This document shows positions 1-6,530 of a stretch of 10,946 nt of DNA, one piece after another (position 1 is the first letter of the stretch; each line of letters opens with the position of its first letter). The notes below the pieces were generated by a model. That model worked only from the letters and a program-made list of their open reading frames with translations. It was not told the origin of the DNA and did not search any database. The position numbers were made by a program, and so were the translations under genes. The stretch is from JAXJYR01 sp964593515 (GTDB lineage: Bacteria > Bacillota_I > Bacilli_A > Erysipelotrichales > Erysipelotrichaceae): NCBI GenBank assembly GCA_964593515.1, contig CAZQJH010000048.1:1-10946 (forward strand), written 5' to 3'.

Positions 1-3000
1 ACTTGTAACTTACGTACTAAACACTTTGTATCACTTTCAATTAATGCTTCAATATATAAATAATTCCCTTTAATAAGCTTTTTTTCATGAGTTTGATATA
101 TATTTGGCATAACTACTAAATCAAATTGCATCATTTCATCATGAACATTCACAAAAGCCATTAAATCCCCATGTTTTGTACGATGAGTTTTCACATAATC
201 AATAATAGCCATAAAACGTACTACTTGATTTTGATAATCAGCTAATTGCATAATAACTAAACTATTAGGTGCCATTTGTTCACGTAATAAAGTTAAAGGA
301 TGATTTGATAAATATAAACCTAATACTTCTTTTTCTTTTTCACATCGATAATTTAAACTATCATGTACTTGATTAATAATTGGTTTACTAACAATTTTAA
401 AATTATAACTAATTTCATCTTCACCTTCAATACGACTTAAATCACCATAAATAATTCCTTCACCTAAAGATGCAATCATACTTGCTCGATTAAGATTAAA
501 TTCATCAAAGGCCCCTGCATGGATTAAATTTTCTAAACATTTACGATTAACTTTAATACCATTTAATCTAGCTATAGCATCAAAGAAATCTAAAAATAAT
601 CCATGTTTATTTCGCTCTTCAATAATTAAACGACATAAATTATATTTAATTCCTTTAATCGCACTTAATGGGAAACGTAAGGCTTTATTTTCTATCATAA
701 ATTCACTAGTTGAATAATTGATATTTGGTGGTAATACTTTAATTCCTTGTTTACGTACTTCAAAAACATATTCATTTAACTTTTGTTCACTACCAATTAC
801 ACTATTTAATAATGAACAATAGAAATAACCACTAGCATTAGCTTTTAAATAAGCCATTTGATAGGCAATCATCGCATAAGCAACACTATGTGAACGATTA
901 AATCCATAATTCGCAAACTTTAAGATCATATCATATATTGAAGTAGCTACTTCTTGATTATAACCTTTTTGGATTGCTCCATTAATAAAATCATCTTGTA
1001 ATAATGCTAATTCATCCCCATGTTTTTTACTAATTGCTTTACGTAAGATATCAGCTTTCCCTAGCGAGAAACCAGCCATAGTTTGTGCAATTTGCATAAT
1101 TTGTTCTTGATAAATAATAATTCCATAAGTTGGCGCTAAAATATCTTTAATATCCGCATGAGGATATACTACTTGACTTGGATTACTACGACGTAATAAA
1201 TATTCATCAATATATTCCATTGGTCCTGGACGATATAAAGCAATTGCTGCTACAATATCTTCAAAACAATTAGGTTTCATCTTACGGAATAATTTTTTCA
1301 TTCCTTCACTTTCTAATTGGAAGATTCCTAAATTATCACCACGAGATAATAAAGCATATGTTTTCGCATCATCATATGGAATTTTATAAATATCAAAATC
1401 AGGACGAGTAAGCTTAATATTTTGAATTATTTCATCAATAGTTGTTAGATTACGAATACCTAGAAAATCGAATTTAATTAAACCTAAATCTTCTAAATAT
1501 TCTTTTGTATATTGCGTTACCATCATTCCATCATCTAATTTCATTAATGGACAAACATTCACAATCGATTCATCAGCTAAAACAACTCCAGCTGCATGTA
1601 ATGAATAATGACGTGGTAATCCTTCTAAATGAAGTGATAAATCAAATAATTGTTTTAACTTAGGATTATTAGCTAAGATATTACGCATATTATGCGATTC
1701 TTGATATGCTTCTCTTAAGGTAATTTTAGGCTTATTAGGAACTAATTTAGTTAACAATTCAATACTACGTAAGGAAATACCTAAAGCTTTACCTACATCA
1801 CGTAAAACGGCTTTAGCCCCTAAAGTATTAAAGGTTAAAATATGTGCCACATGTTCATCCCCATATAATTCATGAACATATTCAATAACTTCATCACGAT
1901 GATTATCTGGAAAATCACAATCAATATCAGGCATAGAAATACGTTCAGGATTTAAGAAACGTTCAAATAATAAATTATATTTAATCGGATCAACATTAGT
2001 TATTCCTAAACAATAAGCTACTAAAGAACCAGCCGCACTTCCCCTTCCAGCTCCAACATATATATCTTTACTTTTCGCATAAAGAATATAATCATATACA
2101 ATTAAGAAATAATCTTCAAAACCCATTTCTAAAATAATCTTTAATTCATATTCTAAACGTTTTAAATAATCATCAGTAATATGATTATTTAAACGTTTAG
2201 TTAATCCTTTATGACATAATTCTTTTAAAAAGATTTCACTACTTACTTGATAACGGTTATGATAATGTGGTAAGCAAACTTTAGCTAGATTTAATTCAAA
2301 GCTACATAATTTAGCTATTTCATCACTAGCTATTAAGTCTTCTTCATCATATAATTGATTCATTTCTTGCGAAGAATAAAAATAACGATTCCATTTCTTA
2401 TCTAATTTCTTATCTTCAATCGTTGTTTGTTTATTAATCGCTTGAAGAATATGATAAGCTTGTTCATCATTCTTATTTTGGTAAAAACAACTTGATATAG
2501 CTACGGTTTTAATTTGTTTACTAATTAATAAACGTTTATAATCATAATTCATCTTTTGCATTAAACCATTATCATTATTAGCAATTGATGCATAAAGATT
2601 TGAAAAACATTCTTTAACTTCTTTTAGTAAGATATTTAATTCATCTTCTTGTTGTAAGATTAATTTTTCTAAATCATTATCATAAGCATGAAGAATAACG
2701 ACACAATTAGCACTATAAGCAGCTAAATGTTCTAAAGTAATTATTTCTTTATTCGTTTTAATATAGGTTGATAATTTCATTAAATCCATTAAACCTTGAT
2801 TATTTTTAGCTAACATAATAAAACCTATTTGTTTATCGTTATATAATGCTTTTAATTCCATAGCATATAATGGTTTAAGATTATATTGTTTACATGCTTT
2901 ATAAAAAGGCATAATTCCATGTAATACTTCATAATCACAAATAGCTAAATATTCAAATCCATACTTCAAAGCACTTTCAATCATCTTAGGGATTGTTAAA

Positions 3001-3050
3001 GTTGAGGATAATAAACTATAACAACTTCGCACATGTAAATGGACACTCAT
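1..3050 (-). CDS. dnaE: DNA polymerase III alpha subunit, DnaE type (partial, C-terminus cut by the window edge)
   Basis: A C-family replicative DNA polymerase. In Firmicutes DnaE works beside PolC, for example extending RNA primers on the lagging strand. The frame is open from ATG 3050 to position 1 (1016 codons, no stop). From the N-terminus I see a PHP domain (residues 1 to about 250), the palm motif GRGSAAGS (335-342), the catalytic pair PDIDCDF (D375, D377), the third catalytic Asp in KFDFLGI (D528), the finger motif IYQEQI (about 645), HSVAYAMIAYQ (about 720), a helix-hairpin-helix region (about 800-850) and an OB fold (about 943-971). No DnaQ-like exonuclease insert is visible, so this is not PolC. 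The PHP metal site is degenerate. Against B. subtilis DnaE (about 1,100 residues) only the extreme C-terminus is missing. An in-frame ATG at 3056 lies inside the ribosome binding site, so 3050 is preferred. The gene directly follows nrnA and its terminator. Confidence 0.96.
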   Translation of the reverse strand, partial: MSVHLHVRSCYSLLSSTLTIPKMIESALKYGFEYLAICDYEVLHGIMPFYKACKQYNLKPLYAMELKALYNDKQIGFIMLAKNNQGLMDLMKLSTYIKTNKEIITLEHLAAYSANCVVILHAYDNDLEKLILQQEDELNILLKEVKECFSNLYASIANNDNGLMQKMNYDYKRLLISKQIKTVAISSCFYQNKNDEQAYHILQAINKQTTIEDKKLDKKWNRYFYSSQEMNQLYDEEDLIASDEIAKLCSFELNLAKVCLPHYHNRYQVSSEIFLKELCHKGLTKRLNNHITDDYLKRLEYELKIILEMGFEDYFLIVYDYILYAKSKDIYVGAGRGSAAGSLVAYCLGITNVDPIKYNLLFERFLNPERISMPDIDCDFPDNHRDEVIEYVHELYGDEHVAHILTFNTLGAKAVLRDVGKALGISLRSIELLTKLVPNKPKITLREAYQESHNMRNILANNPKLKQLFDLSLHLEGLPRHYSLHAAGVVLADESIVNVCPLMKLDDGMMVTQYTKEYLEDLGLIKFDFLGIRNLTTIDEIIQNIKLTRPDFDIYKIPYDDAKTYALLSRGDNLGIFQLESEGMKKLFRKMKPNCFEDIVAAIALYRPGPMEYIDEYLLRRSNPSQVVYPHADIKDILAPTYGIIIYQEQIMQIAQTMAGFSLGKADILRKAISKKHGDELALLQDDFINGAIQKGYNQEVATSIYDMILKFANYGFNRSHSVAYAMIAYQMAYLKANASGYFYCSLLNSVIGSEQKLNEYVFEVRKQGIKVLPPNINYSTSEFMIENKALRFPLSAIKGIKYNLCRLIIEERNKHGLFLDFFDAIARLNGIKVNRKCLENLIHAGAFDEFNLNRASMIASLGEGIIYGDLSRIEGEDEISYNFKIVSKPIINQVHDSLNYRCEKEKEVLGLYLSNHPLTLLREQMAPNSLVIMQLADYQNQVVRFMAIIDYVKTHRTKHGDLMAFVNVHDEMMQFDLVVMPNIYQTHEKKLIKGNYLYIEALIESDTKCLVRKLQ

Positions 3051-3054
3051 AACC

Positions 3055-3066
3055 ATCACCACCTTT
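3055..3066 (-). promoter_or_regulatory. dnaE ribosome binding site
   Basis: The mRNA reads AAAGGTGGTGAT, one mismatch from the extended Shine-Dalgarno AAAGGAGGTGAT. It is placed 8 nt (from GGTGG) before ATG 3050. The in-frame ATG at 3056 overlaps this element and is too close to it to be the main start, so the site decides for 3050. Confidence 0.75.
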
Positions 3067-3070
3067 CTTT

Positions 3071-3097
3071 AAAAAAAACAGGGCTAAGCCCTGTTTT
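3071..3097 (-). terminator. Rho-independent terminator after nrnA, overlapping its stop codon
   Basis: On the minus strand the arms AAAACAGGGC and GCCCTGTTTT form a perfect 10-bp stem around a 3-nt loop (TTA), and the run of T reaches eight residues. The nrnA stop codon TAG (3086-3084) lies at the loop. The A-rich 5' arm means the hairpin could also stop plus-strand transcription, but no plus-strand gene is present. It ends only about 5 nt before the dnaE ribosome binding site. Confidence 0.88.
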
Positions 3098-4055
3098 CAT
3101 TGATTTTATTAACTAATTCACTAATCAGTGCTTTAATATCTTCACGAGTTAAACCTCTAACCCCACAAGCGAAACGATGTCCTCCACCATTATATCTTCG
3201 CGCAATTTCCGTAATCGTTGTACTTTTACTACGTAAACTACCTACATAATATGTAACACCATCAATCACTTCTTTTTCGGTAAATAAGGCCCATCCTTCA
3301 AATTCATGAACACCACTAAATACAAATACTTTTTCTTTAGCCTCTTGGAAAGGTAAATCAAATTGTTCATATTCAGCTTTTGATACAATCTTATAAGCGA
3401 AACAATCATCAATAATTTCAAGATTACTCTTCAAGTAATTTTCATACTTAAAATGTTTTAAACTACTAGAAAAGTTTAATTCATTAATTTTCGCAACATC
3501 TACCCCATTATCAACTAAATAAGCTGCTGCATGTAAAGTTGAACTTGTTGTAGCTGGAATCGAGAAACGTAAGGTATCTCCAATTAATCCTGAATATAAA
3601 TATTCAGCACAACGTTTATTAATTGATTCATTACGAGCTTTAATTAATAATGTTAATAATTCGCAAGCTGCACCACATTCATTATAAATAATATTTTTAT
3701 TTCTAAAATTTTCTGGGTCTAAATGATGATCAATTACTAAAATATCTAAACAATCCATAACCCGATTATCATCAACTCTAGCAATTGTTGAAACATCTAA
3801 AATAATTCCTAGTGAATTTTTAATAAATTCATCACTAGCTTCATCCATACATTCCACATAGTTTTTAAAATTATTACCTTGAAAACCTAAAGCTTTAACT
3901 TCTTTATGAGGATATTTTTCCAATAAGAAATGTTTTAAACCCATTTGCGCTCCTAAAGCATCAGCATCAGGAGAAATATGACGATAAATAGTTATTTTGT
4001 CATATGCTTCAATGGTATCATAAAACAAATCAATACTATTTTGTAACAATTGCAT
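3084..4055 (-). CDS. nrnA: DHH/DHHA1 phosphoesterase, NrnA-type nano-RNase / pAp phosphatase
   Basis: Cytoplasmic DHH-family phosphoesterase. NrnA proteins degrade 2-5-nt RNA fragments and dephosphorylate 3'-phosphoadenosine 5'-phosphate. They take the place of Orn in Firmicutes. From the ATG at 4055 the protein has 323 residues, the usual size. Metal-binding motifs are H26 with D30-A-D32 (SPDADALG), D87 in GIILDVS, and the name-giving D109-H110-H111. The C-terminal DHHA1 domain carries the substrate motif GGGH at 290-293 followed by RFACG. An upstream in-frame TTG at 4070 would add five residues. ATG is preferred because the alignment with B. subtilis NrnA needs no extension, though its ribosome binding site (AGAG) is weak. 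The start overlaps the end of ackA by 20 nt, suggesting translational coupling. A related 3'-5' oligonucleotide or cyclic-dinucleotide phosphodiesterase activity cannot be excluded by sequence. Confidence 0.92.
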   Translation of the reverse strand: MQLLQNSIDLFYDTIEAYDKITIYRHISPDADALGAQMGLKHFLLEKYPHKEVKALGFQGNNFKNYVECMDEASDEFIKNSLGIILDVSTIARVDDNRVMDCLDILVIDHHLDPENFRNKNIIYNECGAACELLTLLIKARNESINKRCAEYLYSGLIGDTLRFSIPATTSSTLHAAAYLVDNGVDVAKINELNFSSSLKHFKYENYLKSNLEIIDDCFAYKIVSKAEYEQFDLPFQEAKEKVFVFSGVHEFEGWALFTEKEVIDGVTYYVGSLRSKSTTITEIARRYNGGGHRFACGVRGLTREDIKALISELVNKINENRA

Positions 4056-5229
4056 ATGTGTCTCTAGCAATCATTAATTCTTCGTTAGTAGGTACTAACC
4101 AAACTTGAACTTTACTGTTTTCAGTTGATAATAATAATTCTTCACCACGAACTTTGTTCTTTTCGCTATCTAATTCAATACCGAATGCTTCAGCTAATCC
4201 ATCAACTACCCATTGACGAATAGGTCCATCATTTTCACCAATTCCTCCTGTGAAAACAATTGCATCACAACCACCTAATTGAGCATAGTATGCTCCAACA
4301 GTAGTAATAATACGGTTAACATAAATTTCCATTGTTAAGATAGCATTGTCATCTTTAGCATCATAAGCATCCATAATGTCACGACAGTCACTAGAAATAC
4401 CAGAAACTCCTAACATACCAGATTGTTTATTCATTAAGTTTTCAATACCATCAACATCTAAGTTTTCTTTTTTCATTAAGTAAGGTACGATTGCAGGGTC
4501 AATATCTCCACAACGAGTTCCCATCATAACACCAGCTAATGGTGTGAATCCCATTGATGTATTAATTGATTTTCCACCTTTAACAGCCGTAATACTAGCC
4601 CCATTTCCTAAGTGACAAGTAATAATTTTTAAATCTTCAACATTTTTGTTCATTAATTCAGCACAACGTAATGAAACATATTTATGAGATGTACCATGGA
4701 ATCCATAACGACGGATTTTGTAATCATCATAACAACGTTTTGGTAAAGCATACATGTAACTTTCACGAGTCATAGTTGAATGGAATGCTGTATCAAATAC
4801 GAATACATGTTGAGCATGAGGTAAGTTATCTTTAAATGCATTATATCCAATTAATCCAGCAGGATTGTGTAATGGTGCTAAATCATTTAATGAAGAGAAT
4901 TTTTCTACTACATCTTCATCTACTAATACACTTTCAGTAAAGATTTCTCCACCATGTACGGCACGGTGTCCACAAGCACTAATTTCATCTAAGCTATTAA
5001 CAATTTTCTTTTCTACTAAAGCTTCTAATAATAATGAAACAGCTTTAGTGTGGTCTTTAATAGGTAAAACGGTTTTATCTTTAACTCCATTTACTTTAAT
5101 TGTAAAGATGGCATCTTCAAATCCAATCTTTTCAATAACTCCACTTGTTAATACTTCTTCTGAAGGCATTTCAAACAATTGAAATTTCAATGATGAACTA
5201 CCAGCATTGACTGAGATAATTTTTGACAT
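4036..5229 (-). CDS. ackA: Acetate kinase
   Basis: Catalyses acetyl phosphate + ADP = acetate + ATP, the ATP-yielding last step of the Pta-AckA fermentation pathway, in the cytoplasm. The 397-residue protein has the complete ASKHA fold signature: N8 in VNAGSSSLKF, R89 in GHRAVHGGE, H121, D146 in FDTAFH, H178 in YGFHGTSHK, N209 in HLGNGAS, R239 in MMGTRCGDIDP, the adenosine loop FTGGIGEN (326-333) and the E383-E384 pair in PTNEELMIARD. These match the Methanosarcina acetate kinase active-site residues with offsets of one or two. The start is ATG 5229, 9 nt after a strong AGGAGG. A longer frame from 5256 would run through ylxM and its ribosome binding site and is rejected. The gap to ylxM is 13 nt, and I see no promoter or pta nearby, so it is probably transcribed from the smc promoter or from an unrecognised internal one. 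Confidence 0.98.
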   Translation of the reverse strand: MSKIISVNAGSSSLKFQLFEMPSEEVLTSGVIEKIGFEDAIFTIKVNGVKDKTVLPIKDHTKAVSLLLEALVEKKIVNSLDEISACGHRAVHGGEIFTESVLVDEDVVEKFSSLNDLAPLHNPAGLIGYNAFKDNLPHAQHVFVFDTAFHSTMTRESYMYALPKRCYDDYKIRRYGFHGTSHKYVSLRCAELMNKNVEDLKIITCHLGNGASITAVKGGKSINTSMGFTPLAGVMMGTRCGDIDPAIVPYLMKKENLDVDGIENLMNKQSGMLGVSGISSDCRDIMDAYDAKDDNAILTMEIYVNRIITTVGAYYAQLGGCDAIVFTGGIGENDGPIRQWVVDGLAEAFGIELDSEKNKVRGEELLLSTENSKVQVWLVPTNEELMIARDTYAIVTK

Positions 5230-5236
5230 ATTTTGC

Positions 5237-5244
5237 ATCCTCCT
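5237..5244 (-). promoter_or_regulatory. ackA ribosome binding site, overlapping the ylxM stop codon
   Basis: The mRNA reads TAGGAGGAT, in which TAG is the ylxM stop codon and AGGAGG is a perfect Shine-Dalgarno core. Ribosomes ending on ylxM therefore release directly on the ackA initiation site, as expected for translational coupling. The placement also fixes the ackA start at 5229 rather than at the in-frame ATG at 5238, which lies next to the core. Confidence 0.8.
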
Positions 5245-5566
5245 ATTTATTTTCAATCAGTTCTAATTGCGCTACAAGCAATTTTACTTCTTCGTTTGCC
5301 TGTAATACTATTTTATCACATATTTCTTTCCGTGCACGATATTTTTGTAATAAATGTAATTTTTCTTCATAATCTAATAATAATTTATTACTTCTTTTTA
5401 AATGATCGCTTACGGCAGCGCGACTAACATCTAAACTTTCCGCAATTTCAAACAAAGAAAAATCTTCATTGTAATATAAATCACAGATTGTATATTGTTT
5501 TTCCGTTAAAAGACATCCATAGAAATCAAGTAAGATTCCCATTTCTTCTAATTTATTCATCGTCAT
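5243..5566 (-). CDS. ylxM: YlxM/p13-family helix-turn-helix protein associated with the SRP pathway
   Basis: A 107-residue UPF0122 protein, the family typified by B. subtilis YlxM, which is normally encoded between ftsY and ffh. Members have a sigma-70 region-4-like helix-turn-helix, and YlxM has been reported to act with the signal recognition particle. The match to B. subtilis YlxM runs over most of the length: LLDFYGCLLTEKQ (about 12-24), then YYNEDFSLFEIAESLDVSR with the HTH at about 31-58, then a basic, probably helical C-terminal tail rich in E, K and L. Its start overlaps ftsY by 14 nt. ATG 5566 follows an AAGGG at close spacing, and a second ATG at 5560 is equally possible. The downstream gene is ackA instead of the usual ffh. 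Whether it binds DNA or RNA or acts through protein contacts cannot be seen here. Confidence 0.9.
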   Translation of the reverse strand: MTMNKLEEMGILLDFYGCLLTEKQYTICDLYYNEDFSLFEIAESLDVSRAAVSDHLKRSNKLLLDYEEKLHLLQKYRARKEICDKIVLQANEEVKLLVAQLELIENK

Positions 5567-6530
5567 TTAACCCTTCACATAAGCTATATAAGTAAGAATC
5601 AATATCGAATTTTCTTAAATCATCAATTCGTTCCCCTAATCCAATATATTTAACTGGTAATTTAAGCATATCACGAATGGCAATAACAACTCCACCTTTA
5701 GCACTTCCATCTAACTTAGTAAGAATAATTCCATTAACTTTCGCACTTTCTAAGAAGATTTCCGCTTGTGAAATACCATTTTGTCCAGTTGTAGCATCTA
5801 AAACTAACCATACTTCATGGGGAGCACTAGGGATTTCTTTTCCCACAACTCGATACATTTTTTCTAATTCTTTCATTAAGTTTACTTTGTTTTGTAAACG
5901 ACCAGCAGTATCACAAATTAAAATATCGATATCATTTTCTTTAGCATAACGACATCCATCAACTAAAACACTACTAGGATCAATTTGATCTTTTCCTTTA
6001 ATACAAGGAATACCTAAACGTGTTGCCCATTCATCTAATTGTTTAACCGCTCCAGCTCTAAAGGTATCAGCAGCTACTAAAGCAACCTTTTTACCTTCTT
6101 GCATATAAGCATTAGCTAATTTAGCACTTGTTGTAGTTTTACCACTTCCATTAACTCCAACCATTAAAATTACGGTTGGACCATTTGGATTTTCATTGAA
6201 TTCAACTTCATCTTCCATGACATACATATCATGCATAACTTCAACTAAACAATCACTAATCTCATTAAATGTTTTTAATTTACGATCTAAAGCACGATTT
6301 TCAACTTCACTAACAATCTTAGTTGCTGTTTTATATCCTAAATCAGCTTCTAATAAAGTAATCATTAATTCTTCTAAGAATTCTTCATCAATTCCTCTAA
6401 AGCTTAAGGCTAATTTACGAATACGTGAAGCAAAAGATTTTTTTGATTTATCTAAACCTAATAAATACGTATCTTTGTCTTTTTCATCTTTTCCTTTAAA
6501 AACATTTTTTAATTTTGATAAAAAACCCAT
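5553..6530 (-). CDS. ftsY: Signal recognition particle receptor FtsY
   Basis: SRP-receptor GTPase that pairs with Ffh at the membrane to deliver ribosome-nascent-chain complexes to the Sec translocon. The 325-residue protein has a short basic N-terminus (MGFLSKLKNVFKGKD) likely to help membrane contact, with no long acidic A domain as in E. coli, which is typical of Firmicutes. The N-domain bundle covers about 28-110. G-domain motifs follow in order: P-loop GVNGSGKTT (125-133), DTFRAGA (155-161), DTAGR (207-211), TKLDG (271-275) and GLGE (297-300). The ATG at 6530 shares one base with the smc stop (TAATG), and an AGAGGTGA ribosome binding site lies within the smc end. The overlap with smc upstream and ylxM downstream indicates one transcript. 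Ffh is a sister GTPase, but it would carry a methionine-rich M domain after the G domain, which is absent. Confidence 0.98.
   Translation of the reverse strand: MGFLSKLKNVFKGKDEKDKDTYLLGLDKSKKSFASRIRKLALSFRGIDEEFLEELMITLLEADLGYKTATKIVSEVENRALDRKLKTFNEISDCLVEVMHDMYVMEDEVEFNENPNGPTVILMVGVNGSGKTTTSAKLANAYMQEGKKVALVAADTFRAGAVKQLDEWATRLGIPCIKGKDQIDPSSVLVDGCRYAKENDIDILICDTAGRLQNKVNLMKELEKMYRVVGKEIPSAPHEVWLVLDATTGQNGISQAEIFLESAKVNGIILTKLDGSAKGGVVIAIRDMLKLPVKYIGLGERIDDLRKFDIDSYLYSLCEGLNDDE

Noticed and set aside
3189..3194. TATAAT on the minus strand inside nrnA as a possible dnaE promoter
   Set aside because: The hexamer is perfect, but it encodes the Tyr-Asn before the conserved GGGH motif, lacks an extended -10 TG and has no -35-like sequence at 16-18 bp. 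It is too weak to annotate, though it would be worth checking if starts are mapped.
4865..5182. Plus-strand open frame of 105 codons opposite ackA
   Set aside because: It is antisense to a fully conserved acetate kinase, has no family resemblance, and is a composition-driven shadow (rich in S, T and N).
4036..5256. Longer acetate kinase starting at 5256
   Set aside because: The extra nine codons lie over the ylxM stop and the AGGAGG site. The family N-terminus begins at the ATG at 5229, directly before KIISVNAGSSS.
5233..5427. Plus-strand 64-codon frame with hydrophobic stretches, resembling a small membrane protein
   Set aside because: It lies wholly antisense to ylxM and the ackA start. 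The hydrophobicity comes from the complement of Lys/Asn/Glu-rich codons, and no promoter or ribosome binding site precedes it.
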